DNA of 64,000 bases from an uncultured Alphaproteobacteria bacterium (GCA_902596605.1 CACJUU010000005.1:59579-123578); one strand, 5' to 3'; positions 36,414-46,314 are shown, counted from the stretch's first letter. Notes: a model not told the origin generated them from the sequence alone. Program-made: numbers and translations.

Positions 36414-37373
36414 TTATTTGGATGCTAAAATACTTTCAATTAAAACTTGAACCCTTAGGGCTTCATCTACTGTAGCTAGTTTGTTTGGATAACCATTATA
36501 CGCTTTTTCTAAATCGTCTAATTGAGCTTTGAGACTTACGGCACGAGGGTCCTTTGGCTCTTCTCTTAAAGGAATGAATTCCATGCCTTTACTTTCGCTG
36601 TCTTTATAAAATTCAGAAATCCTTCGACTTTTTGCTGTACCACGTACAGTCATCTCCTGTCTATCCGGTTGGGCTCCTCCAACGCTTGCCAAAATGTTTA
36701 CGCATTTGCTATCTCTAGTTTCAAGTCGTGCAAGTACATTCGTTTCGCAAAGTAAATCATCTTTTGGATAGACAACCTTGGCCCACTTCAATTCGAGCAA
36801 ACCAAGCACTCGCTCAGAAAAAAATAAAAAGTGGGATATCACTTCTCTTGTCATTCCTCCCTCTTTATTGAATCTGAGCCAATCAGCTTCTTTTTGCCAT
36901 TCTCTTGGCCACTTTGGGTAAGTAACAATAATGTCAACTCCGATCATTTCCCCTAATTCACCGTCGTTTTTGGCTCTTATCAAATCATTTAGTGCTGGGC
37001 CAGCTGCCTGTGTGAAATTTACTGCTAATGGAACATTAAAGCTTTTAAGTTTATCTATCAGTGACCTGCTGTGACTGATGTCTATACCTAGTGGTTTTTC
37101 TAAAAAAAGAGTTTTCCCTTTCTGTGCAGTTTCAATTGCGTAAACTTCTCTTACCTGTGGTGGACAAGCTAGGTAAACTAAGTCTGCGTCTTTGATTGCT
37201 TCCTCCGGACTATTCATAATTTTAGCCTCACTATAAATTTCTATAGCTTTTTGGCATGCATTTTTATCTGGATCCCAAAGATAGATAGGCTCAAACTTTT
37301 CATGGATCCGCATATGCTGAAGCATTCTTCGTCCCATGATACCCAAGCCAATAATCGCTACTTTTATTACCAA
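36414..37373 (-). CDS. Gfo/Idh/MocA family oxidoreductase
   Basis: 319 residues. N-terminal Rossmann IIGLGIMGRRML, DLVYLACPP, and the family signature EKPLGIDI with the catalytic Lys region near residue 93. NAD(P)-dependent dehydrogenases of sugars, inositols and related compounds; substrate not identifiable. The start is TTG at 37373 with no clear ribosome-binding site, so it is uncertain. Lies downstream of the liv-type operon on the same strand, beyond a strong terminator, so probably separately transcribed. Confidence 0.85.
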   Translation of the reverse strand: MVIKVAIIGLGIMGRRMLQHMRIHEKFEPIYLWDPDKNACQKAIEIYSEAKIMNSPEEAIKDADLVYLACPPQVREVYAIETAQKGKTLFLEKPLGIDISHSRSLIDKLKSFNVPLAVNFTQAAGPALNDLIRAKNDGELGEMIGVDIIVTYPKWPREWQKEADWLRFNKEGGMTREVISHFLFFSERVLGLLELKWAKVVYPKDDLLCETNVLARLETRDSKCVNILASVGGAQPDRQEMTVRGTAKSRRISEFYKDSESKGMEFIPLREEPKDPRAVSLKAQLDDLEKAYNGYPNKLATVDEALRVQVLIESILASK

Positions 37374-37410
37374 TTATTAAACTTTCATTGTTTAACTTTT
37401 TTGAAAATTG

Positions 37411-37444
37411 AGGGCGGTGGGAATTTATAGCCCACCACCGCCCT
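37411..37444 (-). terminator. Strong GC-rich hairpin after the ABC substrate-binding protein gene
   Basis: AGGGCGGTGG at 37411-37420 pairs perfectly with CCACCGCCCT at 37435-37444 around a 14-base loop. The stem is conspicuously GC-rich in this AT-rich region, and lies ten bases beyond the stop at 37454. On the minus strand it is followed by a T-containing stretch. It should end the liv-type operon. Confidence 0.8.
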
Positions 37445-37453
37445 GAGCTAAAA

Positions 37454-38614
37454 CTATTTTCTAGTTAGTTCTTTCCAATTGCCATCAACAATTTGAGAAA
37501 TAATTAAGCCCTCAGTACTCACATGATCATTTTTTCCAAACTTAACCTGCAAATCCATGAAAACATCTTTATATTCTAAACTCTCTACAGCTTTTTGAAA
37601 AGTAGAATGGTTCAAATCTCTGCCAGCCGCTTCTAGAGCACGTACGAGCATTTCAGCATAAACTCTACCTAAAAGAGCTCCAGTTGGTGGCAGTTTCGTA
37701 TTAAACTCTTTATTATACTCTGTGAACCAAGTCGCCACCTCTTTGTTTCCCATTCTGGAAAGCATATCACTCCAACCGGCTGCAACCATAAATCCTTCGG
37801 TAATTCCCCCTGGAACTTTTGCTAAAACCGTATGCATAGAAGCAGAAGAGCCTATAAGTTGAATATCATTCAATCCCATTTTCTTAGCAGTTCCTAAAAC
37901 CTTAATCTGCTGCTTAAGCCCTAAAGCAAGAGAAATTACTTCACAACCAGCAGCTTTTAATTTAGATAAAGCTCCAACAAAGTCTTCTTCGTCTGGTCTG
38001 TGAGCGGTCTGAGTAATAAATTCCCCGCCAGCTGCATCTGCCCCAGCTTTAGAGCCAGATGATATTTCTTTCCCAAAGTCAATTGGCAAGATCATTGCGC
38101 AGACCTTCTTTTTGCCGGTAGTTTCACTTACGTGCTGCACTAATGTTTTCATCTCAGTAAAATAACCAGCACCTCCAGCATATCTCAGATCACTGTAAGG
38201 ATTAGCCATTGTTTCGGAACCTGATAGGGGCATCCAATTTATAACTTTTTTAGCCTCTAGTTGATCAAAAGTAGCTTTATTGATGTGGGTTCCCATTTGC
38301 ATATACATTATAAAAATCTTATCTGAATTGATAAGTTTGTTCATATTTTGCATGGCTTTAGGAAGCTGGTAGCCATTATCCTCAACAATTAATTTCAAAG
38401 TTCTGCCGTGTATACCACCCTTTGCATTAATCTTATCAAAGTACTGCTTTGTAGCGGACATTCCCGGTGCTCCAAACCCTGCAAAAGGCCCTGACATATC
38501 TTGATTAGAGCCGATTATAATTTCAGTGTCGGTTATGCCTTGTTCTGCATAAGCATGGGCTCCAGCACCAAAAAGCATAACCACACTCAAGACTTTTAAA
38601 AATTTACTAAACAT
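37454..38614 (-). CDS. ABC transporter periplasmic substrate-binding protein, LivJ type
   Basis: 386 residues with a signal peptide (about 1-23, ending AHAYA). The mature part begins ITDTEIIIGSNQDMSGPFAGFG, the hallmark of type I branched-chain-amino-acid-like binding proteins. It captures a small solute for the LivHMGF-type importer encoded just upstream. The adjacent acyl-CoA synthetase suggests a carboxylic or aromatic acid rather than an amino acid. ATG with a strong GGGAGGAAAT ribosome-binding site, fitting the high dosage of binding proteins. Last gene of the operon. Confidence 0.92.
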   Translation of the reverse strand: MFSKFLKVLSVVMLFGAGAHAYAEQGITDTEIIIGSNQDMSGPFAGFGAPGMSATKQYFDKINAKGGIHGRTLKLIVEDNGYQLPKAMQNMNKLINSDKIFIMYMQMGTHINKATFDQLEAKKVINWMPLSGSETMANPYSDLRYAGGAGYFTEMKTLVQHVSETTGKKKVCAMILPIDFGKEISSGSKAGADAAGGEFITQTAHRPDEEDFVGALSKLKAAGCEVISLALGLKQQIKVLGTAKKMGLNDIQLIGSSASMHTVLAKVPGGITEGFMVAAGWSDMLSRMGNKEVATWFTEYNKEFNTKLPPTGALLGRVYAEMLVRALEAAGRDLNHSTFQKAVESLEYKDVFMDLQVKFGKNDHVSTEGLIISQIVDGNWKELTRK

Positions 38615-38632
38615 ATTTCCTCCCTTTTTTAT

Positions 38633-40510
38633 TTAATACATTGAGTTTATAAGGTCTTCGTACTTAGTTTCGCAATAGCTTCTTCTAAGCTTCATTGTCG
38701 CCGTCATTTCGTCATCTTCAGCGGTCAATAACATGTCTATCAGCCTAAATTTTTTAACCTGTTCAACTCGCGCTAATTTTAGGTTAACTAAATCTACTTC
38801 TCCTGCAATCAATTTCTTTACTTCTAAAGCATTACATAATGAAGAAAAGTCGGAATACTGAATGCGGTTTTGCTGAGCAAATTTTTCAACATTCTCCTGA
38901 TCAATTAAAATAAGTGCGGTTAAATATTTTCTTTGGTCACCTATCACGATTGCATCTGATATATATTTTGAAAATTTGAGGTAGTTTTCAATTAAAGCAG
39001 GAGATATGTTTTTTCCTCCCGCTGTAATAATTATATCTTTAAGTCTGCCAGTAATGGATAAAAGTCCATGCTCTATTTTTCCCTTATCCCCAGTTTTAAA
39101 ATAACCATCTTTTGTAAATGCTTCGGAAGTCCTCTTGTTATCTTTGTAATACCCTGCAAATACTGCTGGAGATTTCCACTGAATTTCTCCTTCAGGAGAT
39201 ATCTTAACATTCGCATCTGGAACCCATTTGCCAACTGTCCCAACCTTATTATTTTCAGGATCGTTCATGGTCATTACAGTTGCTGTTTCGGACATCCCAT
39301 AGCCTTCGATTAGTGGAATTCCTAACGCATTAAACCATTTAACTAAATCTGGTGATATTGGCGCCGCTCCCGTCACTGCTCTTTTCACTCTATCAAAACC
39401 AATCATTCTTCTGAGATTTCTGAAAACAAAAAATTCGTACATAAAAAATTTTATATTCAAGACTATTGGTATTTTTTTATTTTTCATTTTGAGCTCTACC
39501 CGCTTTAGAGAGGTTTTGAGAGCACGCTCATAAATGAATTTTGACAAATTTGTAGCTTCAGAAAGAGCGATATTAAAATTACTATTTATTTTTTCATAAA
39601 TTCTAGGCACCCCATAAAACAGAGTAGGGCTTACTTCCCTAATATCTTCAAAAACTGTCTCCATGCTTTCAGCAAAATTAATTGTGCTTTTGTCCGAGAG
39701 GGGCTTCATGCATGACGTAAGTCTCTCATAAACATGGCAAAGGGGAAGAAAGCAAAATAATTCATCGGTTTCATTACTTGGAAGATAAACTTTGCCAACA
39801 GATATTGCGTAAATCAAATTTTCATTTGTTAGCATTACCCCTTTGGGGTGTCCTGTGGTACCAGATGTATAAACCATTATTGCAACGTCGGATGCCTTGT
39901 TCTTTGATATTTCAGTCTCAAATAAGTCCGGCTTTTTCTTGAGTTCCTGTTCTCCCAATTTGTAAATCTCATCAAGAAAAATTACCTTTTCGTGTTTGAA
40001 ATCAAATAAATCTTCTCTCTCAAAAACAATTGCTTTTTTAATTTTTGGACAATCAACTGCAATTGTTAGATATTTATCTAGCTGTTCATCGGTATCTAAA
40101 AATAAAAATGTGCTATCAGAATCTGTGAGTTGATATAGCAGCTGTTCAGATGAGTCTGTTGTATAAACACCTGTAGATACTCCACCTAAACACTGAATGG
40201 CAAAATCAGCATAAATCCACTCTTTGCAATCTTCAGCCAAAATCGAAGCTTTATCACCTCGTGTAAAGCCAAGTTTATTTAAGCCTAAACTAATGAGTCT
40301 CACATTATGATAAAAGTCATTCCAAGTATAAGATTTCCAAATCCCGAGCTCTTTTTCTCTATGAACTACCTTTTCTTGTAATTGTTTGCACCTGTGAAGA
40401 AATAACGAACAAATTGTGTCCACTCCATCCATAAAAAATGGACCTTTATCAAAATGAGTATTTATTTCTACCCCATCAATTATTTGGCTTCTCACATTAT
40501 TTACGTTCAC
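38633..40510 (-). CDS. Long-chain-type AMP-forming acyl-CoA synthetase
   Basis: 625 residues, the size of eukaryote-like long-chain acyl-CoA synthetases (FadD15 type). Motifs: VYTSGTTGHPKGVML, YGMSETATV and KTGDKGKIEHGLLSITGR with DIIITAGGKNISP. The start is GTG with GGAG eight bases upstream. It lies between livF-like and livJ-like genes, so an acid taken up by the importer is probably trapped as a CoA ester. Not close to the two tandem synthetases at 12.6-15.8 kb, which are shorter. Confidence 0.92.
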   Translation of the reverse strand: MNVNNVRSQIIDGVEINTHFDKGPFFMDGVDTICSLFLHRCKQLQEKVVHREKELGIWKSYTWNDFYHNVRLISLGLNKLGFTRGDKASILAEDCKEWIYADFAIQCLGGVSTGVYTTDSSEQLLYQLTDSDSTFLFLDTDEQLDKYLTIAVDCPKIKKAIVFEREDLFDFKHEKVIFLDEIYKLGEQELKKKPDLFETEISKNKASDVAIMVYTSGTTGHPKGVMLTNENLIYAISVGKVYLPSNETDELFCFLPLCHVYERLTSCMKPLSDKSTINFAESMETVFEDIREVSPTLFYGVPRIYEKINSNFNIALSEATNLSKFIYERALKTSLKRVELKMKNKKIPIVLNIKFFMYEFFVFRNLRRMIGFDRVKRAVTGAAPISPDLVKWFNALGIPLIEGYGMSETATVMTMNDPENNKVGTVGKWVPDANVKISPEGEIQWKSPAVFAGYYKDNKRTSEAFTKDGYFKTGDKGKIEHGLLSITGRLKDIIITAGGKNISPALIENYLKFSKYISDAIVIGDQRKYLTALILIDQENVEKFAQQNRIQYSDFSSLCNALEVKKLIAGEVDLVNLKLARVEQVKKFRLIDMLLTAEDDEMTATMKLRRSYCETKYEDLINSMY

Positions 40511-40514
40511 GTAT

Positions 40515-41309
40515 TTATCTCCATGTCTTTCTGTTTTTCCAACGTCGTTGGGTCAATTGACTTTCTTCTTTTGCTCCAAGATAGAATTCTTGTATATCTT
40601 TTGAATTCTTTAAATCCGTTGAATTTCCATCTAGCACTATTCTTCCCAACTCCATCACATAGCCATAGTCTGCTAAGTCTAACGCAGCTTTAGCATTCTG
40701 CTCAACTAATAGTATTGTTAGATTTTGTTCTTTATTTAGTTTTCTTAAAATATTAAATATTTCCTTAACTAGTATAGGGCTTAATCCCAAACTTGGTTCG
40801 TCCAACAGCATTATGGATGGTCGAGACATTAACCCTCGACCTATCGCCAGCATTTGTTGTTCACCCCCCGAGAGCGTATTCGCTTGTTGAGCCAATCTAC
40901 TTTTAAGAATCGGGAAGTAAGAGAAAACGACATCTAGGTCTTTACGTATGTCAGAACTATTTTTTCTCGTAAAAGCTCCCAAATTCAGGTTCTGTTCAAC
41001 AGACAAAAGAGGAAAAATCTCTCTACCCTCAGGAACATGCGAAATGCCTTTTTGGACAAGCTTATCCGTATCAAACCCCTGTATATTATTTTTATAATGT
41101 AAAATATTGCCTTTTTCAGGAAACATAACTCCAGAGATATTTTTTAACAATGTTGTTTTGCCTGCACCATTAGCGCCCAAAACAGTGACTATTTGTCCTT
41201 GTTTAACCTTTAAAGAAACTCCCTTAAGCGCCATTATAGGCCCATAGTAACTCTCGATATTTTTTGTTTCCAACAAAGATGAACTAGATATTTCACTTTT
41301 ATGTACCAA
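40515..41309 (-). CDS. livF: ABC transporter ATP-binding protein, LivF type
   Basis: About 264 residues. Walker A GANGAGKTT, signature LSGGEQQ, Walker B IMLLDEPSLGLSP and the H-loop region in LLVEQN. The frame has no good ATG start: TTG at 41309 has GAGG six bases upstream and TTG at 41321 is the longer choice; both overlap livG. Supplies one of two ATPases for the importer. Four bases before the acyl-CoA synthetase. Confidence 0.92.
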   Translation of the reverse strand: MVHKSEISSSSLLETKNIESYYGPIMALKGVSLKVKQGQIVTVLGANGAGKTTLLKNISGVMFPEKGNILHYKNNIQGFDTDKLVQKGISHVPEGREIFPLLSVEQNLNLGAFTRKNSSDIRKDLDVVFSYFPILKSRLAQQANTLSGGEQQMLAIGRGLMSRPSIMLLDEPSLGLSPILVKEIFNILRKLNKEQNLTILLVEQNAKAALDLADYGYVMELGRIVLDGNSTDLKNSKDIQEFYLGAKEESQLTQRRWKNRKTWR

Positions 41310-42054
41310 TGTAAGCCTCAACCACTTTTCTATTTGCTTGGATTTCCTTTAATGAACCTATTGCGACTAAGTTGCCTTCTACCAGCGCTCCTACTCTGTC
41401 AGCAACCTTGCCTACCAAGTTTAAGTCATGTTCAACCATCAAAACCGTTATACCCATTATTTTCTTTATGTCTTCAATCCAAAACGCCAAATCTGTTGTC
41501 TCTTCAGCAGATAAACCTGAAGCAGGCTCATCTAGGAGCAAAAGATGTGGTTGCATTGTAAGAGCTCTTCCTAGTTCTACTACTTTGCGTGTGCCATATG
41601 ACAATGCAGATATTTGCTTATCTCTAAATGGCTGTAAGTTCAGAAAGTCAATCACCTCCTCGACGATAATTCTTCTATCGATTTCTGCTTTTCTTACAGA
41701 TGGAAGAAATAACATTTCCTGCAAAAAATTACTGGTTTTTGAGGAGTTTTGACCAACTAACAAATTTTGCAAAACTGTCGAGTTAGGGAACAGTTCTATA
41801 TTTTGGAAGGTACGCGCCACACCAATTTTTGATAATTGATGAGGGTGTAGCTTATCTATAGATTTATTTTGATAAATGATTGATCCGTTTGACTGAGTAT
41901 AATATCGGGAGATTATATTAAACATTGTTGATTTGCCTGCACCATTTGGCCCAATCAAAGCAAAAATTTCGCCTTCCTTAATACCTAATGACACTTGATC
42001 AACAGCTTTAATTCCTCCAAAGTTTAAAGAAATATTTTCAAGAGATAGGATCAT
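41299..42054 (-). CDS. livG: ABC transporter ATP-binding protein, LivG type
   Basis: 251 residues from the ATG at 42054, which overlaps the livM stop as ATGA; a longer frame reads back into livM and is unlikely. Walker A GPNGAGKST, a LivG-type LSYGTRK signature, Walker B LLLDEPASGLS and the H-loop VEHDL. Partner of LivF in the importer. Translation coupled to livM. Confidence 0.93.
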   Translation of the reverse strand: MILSLENISLNFGGIKAVDQVSLGIKEGEIFALIGPNGAGKSTMFNIISRYYTQSNGSIIYQNKSIDKLHPHQLSKIGVARTFQNIELFPNSTVLQNLLVGQNSSKTSNFLQEMLFLPSVRKAEIDRRIIVEEVIDFLNLQPFRDKQISALSYGTRKVVELGRALTMQPHLLLLDEPASGLSAEETTDLAFWIEDIKKIMGITVLMVEHDLNLVGKVADRVGALVEGNLVAIGSLKEIQANRKVVEAYIGT

Positions 42055-43151
42055 CTCAGCCTTTCTGTTTTTAAATAACTCTTCTGTCTTCTGAACATAT
42101 CTTTTCTGTAGAGAGGAAAGAGCTCGAAATATGTTCTGGTCTTCAACCAAGCACCATAAATACCTCTCGGTTCAAATAATATTACTAAGATTAGAATTAG
42201 GCTAAATATACCCGTTTCTATACCGGGAAATGCCATTAAGTTGATCGACGTTCCCTGAAAAATAAAATCTCTCAAAAATGAAATTAATACTGGAAGTAAA
42301 GTGATGACAATAGCGCCAAAAAATGCGCCGTGAATAGAGCCAACGCCACCAACGACAATCATTAAAAGAATGGTTATGGACATTATTACATTAAACGTTT
42401 CATAATTAAACGCCGTTGCAAAATGACCGAAAAAAGCACCTGCTATTCCGGTAAAAAAACTGGACACACCAAAGGCTACTGCTTTTGTAAGCACTACATT
42501 AACTCCCATAGCGGACGCAGACACCTCACTATCTCGTATAGAGGCGAAGGCCCTTCCAATAGGTGTTCGCAAAATGTTTTTGTAAACTAAAACAAGCAGT
42601 ATTGTCGTAAATAAAACTAGCCAGTAAAGATTTGCAATGTTTGAGTAACGACCAAAATTAATGCCGAAGATAACGATATCTGATGCAAACATACCATTCA
42701 CTCCCCCAGTTAATGGCTCTGCTAATACGATTATGTCCTCTACTAAAACAGAGATTGCGAGGGTCAAAATTGCTAAATATATTCCGTGAAGTCTAGTAGT
42801 AGGTAGTGCTATCAAGACGCCTAAAAGAGCAGATATTAGACCAGCAGCAGGCAGCGCAAAAATAAAAGGCAGACCCAATTTTGACTGCAAGATTACCACG
42901 CTGTATGCTCCTGTAGCCATAAAAGCAGAGTGCCCTAAGCTTACTTGACCGCTTTGGCCAACTAAAATCATTAGGCCCATTCCAGCAATAGCCCAAATGA
43001 GTGTTAGAGTAAGCTCTCCTATAAAATACTCATTTAGAAAAAACGGAAATAAAATTAAGACTATACAAAGCGCTGCATAACATAAACGATGAAACCTATC
43101 TTTGAATAAGTTGATGTCAGGGTCATATGATGTTTTAAATATGGTTCTCAC
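42051..43151 (-). CDS. livM: ABC transporter permease, LivM type
   Basis: 366 residues with about eight to ten membrane segments and the LivM-type cytoplasmic loop containing the EAA-like region around RAFASIRDSEVSASAMG. GTG start with AAGG upstream, three bases after livH. The C-terminus is basic. Forms the membrane channel with LivH. Confidence 0.92.
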   Translation of the reverse strand: MRTIFKTSYDPDINLFKDRFHRLCYAALCIVLILFPFFLNEYFIGELTLTLIWAIAGMGLMILVGQSGQVSLGHSAFMATGAYSVVILQSKLGLPFIFALPAAGLISALLGVLIALPTTRLHGIYLAILTLAISVLVEDIIVLAEPLTGGVNGMFASDIVIFGINFGRYSNIANLYWLVLFTTILLVLVYKNILRTPIGRAFASIRDSEVSASAMGVNVVLTKAVAFGVSSFFTGIAGAFFGHFATAFNYETFNVIMSITILLMIVVGGVGSIHGAFFGAIVITLLPVLISFLRDFIFQGTSINLMAFPGIETGIFSLILILVILFEPRGIYGAWLKTRTYFELFPLYRKDMFRRQKSYLKTERLR

Positions 43152-43154
43152 TTT

Positions 43155-44030
43155 CTAGACCTTTTTGCTATATGTCTGACTGAAAATCCCATGAGGCCTG
43201 AATATCAATACCATAACCAAAATAATGTATGGCATAAGGTGGCTATAACCCACGGGAAGAAATCGTACAGCAAATGGTTCAACTAATCCCACTACTAAAC
43301 CGCCAACTAACGCTCCAGGGAGAGAGCCAAAGCCTCCAATAACAGCTGCAGCAAAAGCCTTTATACCTAAGAGACCTGTTATAGGGTCTACTGAACTTTT
43401 TGCAGAATAGAGAAAGCCCGCCACCCCAGCTAAAAGGCCAGCTATAATCCATGTTAAAGATTGCATTTTCTTTACCGGGATACCCATGTAGTAGGCTGCC
43501 AATTGATTTTGTGAAACGGCAACCATGGCTACCCCAATTTTTGTCTTGGCAAAAAAGTAGTAGAGCAATAATGTAAGAGCTATGGTGGTAACTATCACTA
43601 ATACCTCTGATATGCTTATAACTAATTCGCCAAAATTATAATATGTCCCTATTAAAGCGCTTTCTAACGTTTGAGGGTCATAACCCCAAATAACTCCTGC
43701 AATAAACCGCAATCCAAACCCTATTGCAATTGTGAGTATAGCTATCGCAATTTGTGACTCTCCAGTAATGTGCGTTATGAAAATTTTCTCAATCAAAAAA
43801 CCAATTAAGGCCATAATAATAAGCATTAAAGGTATAGCGACGATAAATGAAAGGCCTAGGGCAGTTGAGCTCGTAAGAGATATTATTGAAAGAGAGCCAA
43901 TCATCATCATATCTCCCTGGGCAAAATTTACGGCCTCGGTGGCTTTATAAATTAAAACGAAACCAAGTGCGATCAATCCGTAGATACAGCCGCTAGAAAG
44001 CCCACTAAAGATAAGCTGCAAAATTTCCAA
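43155..44030 (-). CDS. livH: ABC transporter permease, LivH type
   Basis: 291 residues, polytopic. Family segments include SGCIYGLIALGFVLIYKAT near the N-terminus, NFAQGDMMM, and AFAAAVIGGFGSLPGA for the ATPase-contact loop. The start is TTG preceded by a GGGGGA site. First gene of the importer operon livH-livM-livG-livF-acyl-CoA synthetase-binding protein. Confidence 0.92.
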   Translation of the reverse strand: MEILQLIFSGLSSGCIYGLIALGFVLIYKATEAVNFAQGDMMMIGSLSIISLTSSTALGLSFIVAIPLMLIIMALIGFLIEKIFITHITGESQIAIAILTIAIGFGLRFIAGVIWGYDPQTLESALIGTYYNFGELVISISEVLVIVTTIALTLLLYYFFAKTKIGVAMVAVSQNQLAAYYMGIPVKKMQSLTWIIAGLLAGVAGFLYSAKSSVDPITGLLGIKAFAAAVIGGFGSLPGALVGGLVVGLVEPFAVRFLPVGYSHLMPYIILVMVLIFRPHGIFSQTYSKKV

Positions 44031-44102
44031 ACTAATTCCCCCTTAGGTGATTATCAAAGGTACGTATTTATCTGTCAAAGGAAATATGCGTTATAATCTT
44101 TT

Positions 44103-44807
44103 TTATTTAAAGGCGCTCTCCAAAGCAATTTCTACCATATCGCTAAAGCTTCTCTCGCGATCTTTCGAACTTAAGGCTTTCCCTGTATGAAGATGGTCAC
44201 TTATTGTAAGGATTGAAAGAGCCCTTCGTTTATGTCTCAAGGCAAGATTATATAATTCAGCTGTCTCCATTTCTACAGCTAGGATCCCATGTCTTGTTAA
44301 TTCTTTATTTAGGTCTGATCTTTCGTCATAAAATGTGTCAGAGGAATATATCCCACCTACATGTGTTTTTATCTTTTTAGTCTTCGCGATCATTGTCGCG
44401 TTTTGTAATAGACCAAAATCCGCACAAGGAGCAAAGTTTAGCTCCTTAAATATTGTAGTTGAAGGGGTTGAAACACTACTGGCTGTCATCGCAATAATTA
44501 CGTCTCTGAGTTTGACTTTTTTTTGCATACCTCCTGCTGATCCAATACGTATAAATGTTTTGGCATTATAATCTCTTATTAGCTCATTTACATAAATAGA
44601 TAGTGAGGGCATTCCCATTCCCGAGCCGTGAATCGTAACCTTATTTCTTTTCCAAGTCCCAGTATACCCTAGCATACCCCTGACAGTATTTACCTCGATT
44701 ACATTTGATAGAAATTTATAAGCAGCCCATTTCGCTCTCATTGGATCTCCTGGCAGTAAAATAGTGTCAGCAATTTGATTTTTTTTTGCCCCTATGTGGA
44801 TAGTCAT
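44103..44807 (-). CDS. deoD: Purine nucleoside phosphorylase, DeoD type
   Basis: 234 residues, standard for hexameric DeoD. Seen: [19 protein letters not shown] at the N-terminus, [25 protein letters not shown] for phosphate, VEMETAELY for the ribose, and the late [10 protein letters not shown] segment. Phosphorolyses purine (deoxy)ribonucleosides in salvage. Sits just upstream of the importer operon on the same strand but separated by about 70 bases. Confidence 0.95.
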   Translation of the reverse strand: MTIHIGAKKNQIADTILLPGDPMRAKWAAYKFLSNVIEVNTVRGMLGYTGTWKRNKVTIHGSGMGMPSLSIYVNELIRDYNAKTFIRIGSAGGMQKKVKLRDVIIAMTASSVSTPSTTIFKELNFAPCADFGLLQNATMIAKTKKIKTHVGGIYSSDTFYDERSDLNKELTRHGILAVEMETAELYNLALRHKRRALSILTISDHLHTGKALSSKDRERSFSDMVEIALESAFK

Positions 44808-44954
44808 GTGTCTTTTCTCTCAAAAAATAAATTAAATGTCAAAAGGCAAGCTTACTAAAATTATTTAGTACCAAATAATTATAAAAGCTATCAAATATGA
44901 TAACATAATTTAAGATAATAGCTGAGCACTGATTTTTGAAGAAAGTAGACTTCT

Positions 44955-45587
44955 GTGTCCAATAGAAAAGGATTATTAAATTATAAAGACCTGAGTTTAG
45001 ATGATCAGCAAAATGATACTAAGTTAAAGCAAGTCTATAGAGAATGGGCATCGGCTTATGACTATGACAATGATCATAAGCTTGGCACAGTTTCACAGCC
45101 AAAAAGTGTTAAACTTCTTCTGAGCCAGGTAAAAGATAAAGCCGTTAAAATAATAGATATTGGGTGTGGTACTGGATTAGTTGGAAAGCATCTTAAGGCA
45201 CAGGGATTTTATAATTTTGATGGTCTCGATATTTCCGATGAAATGTTGCAAATAGCACGTCAGAGGGGATATCAAAAATTATATTCAGGTAGTTTAAATA
45301 AAAAACTACCAATACCCGACAACTCTTATGATTGTGTAATGTGTATTGGTGTTTTTACACATGGCCATGTTTCTTCCGATGGGTTTAATGAGTTATGTAG
45401 AATTGCAAAGCCTGGTGGTTTTTTATGTTTCACCATTAATGAGGGAGTATTTCGAAAGTATGAATTTGAAGAAACAATTAAAGAATTTGAAATCAATTTT
45501 AAGTGGAGTGTTATTTCTTTATTTAAGGATGATTATATGAAATTAGAAAACGTAAAAGGTTATTATTGCTTGGTGACTGTTAATTAG
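44955..45587 (+). CDS. Class I SAM-dependent methyltransferase (METTL27/WBSCR27-like)
   Basis: 210 residues from GTG at 44955, preceded by GAAGAAAG. SAM motif I is IIDIGCGTGLVG, motif II region GLDISDEML, then LPIPDNSYDCVMCIGVF and CRIAKPGGF. The N-terminal YREWASAYDYDNDH resembles the WBSCR27-like group. Substrate unknown. Converges on the DMSP-lyase-like cupin gene with 18 bases between stops. Diverges from deoD. Confidence 0.85.
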   Translation: MSNRKGLLNYKDLSLDDQQNDTKLKQVYREWASAYDYDNDHKLGTVSQPKSVKLLLSQVKDKAVKIIDIGCGTGLVGKHLKAQGFYNFDGLDISDEMLQIARQRGYQKLYSGSLNKKLPIPDNSYDCVMCIGVFTHGHVSSDGFNELCRIAKPGGFLCFTINEGVFRKYEFEETIKEFEINFKWSVISLFKDDYMKLENVKGYYCLVTVN

Positions 45588-45605
45588 CATCACCCGAAAA
45601 GTCTA

Positions 45606-46172
45606 TTAGTCGATTTGAGCTAACTTATCTAAGCCATTCCCACGCCAGATAACTAAGGCTAGTAAAGGTTCATCTAATATTTCCGTGGCATGGCTCTCCC
45701 AACTTTTATGAAATTGTGTATCGTTGGCTTTTAAAACTTTTGTCATAGTTTTAGTTTTAAATAGCGCCTTACCTCCTAAAATGTAGTAAATCTCCTCTGC
45801 CTCGTGACTATGCCAATCATAGTTTAAGTATTCGCCCCAATAACAAACAAACACTCTTATCGCTTTATTATAATAATGACCATTAGGGCCAATTAACTCA
45901 AAATAACAATGACGGTTTGCAAAATCTTCTCCTACCTCAGAAATGGAATAAGTTTGACGCCAACTTGCTTCACCAGCATATTTTTTTATAGTCTCTATTA
46001 TAGGAAGCGTTTCGTTGGAGCTTTTAAATTCTGTCGTTGTGATCGATGAGGATGCAGACGCTATTGTTGGACTTAAATTATTATCTGTTAAGTTTGTGCT
46101 AAATCGACAAAAATTCTTTAGTTCTCGATTGCTATTGCAAAGCATGTGCGCATGTTGAAGTATTAAATGCAT
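45606..46172 (-). CDS. Cupin of the DMSP lyase family (DddQ/DddL-like)
   Basis: 188 residues. The C-terminal cupin carries the family's metal ligands: WHSHEAEEIYYILGG gives His121, His123, Glu127 and Tyr129, and His161 follows in ESHATEI. Just before it, CYFELIGPNG and a hydrophobic strand match the conserved lead-in of DMSP_lyase cupins, and LLALVIWRGNGL matches their C-terminal strand. Family members split dimethylsulfoniopropionate into dimethyl sulfide and acrylate. Assignment is from motif memory and general likeness; relatives with other substrates exist. Divergent from the haloalkane dehalogenase across 142 bases. Confidence 0.72.
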   Translation of the reverse strand: MHLILQHAHMLCNSNRELKNFCRFSTNLTDNNLSPTIASASSSITTTEFKSSNETLPIIETIKKYAGEASWRQTYSISEVGEDFANRHCYFELIGPNGHYYNKAIRVFVCYWGEYLNYDWHSHEAEEIYYILGGKALFKTKTMTKVLKANDTQFHKSWESHATEILDEPLLALVIWRGNGLDKLAQID

Positions 46173-46314
46173 TTCTTAGACAATATTACGAAATTAAATT
46201 TCTTTTAACATTTAAAAAACTTAGGAGTTACAGATATATTAAATAAATAGAAGTTGTATTAATCGTTCTAACTTTATACGCTTAGGTGTAGACATTGAAC
46301 TTGGAGATTATTAG

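Noticed and set aside
41372..41752. 126-codon plus-strand frame opposite livG
   Set aside because: Fully antisense to an unmistakable ABC ATPase.
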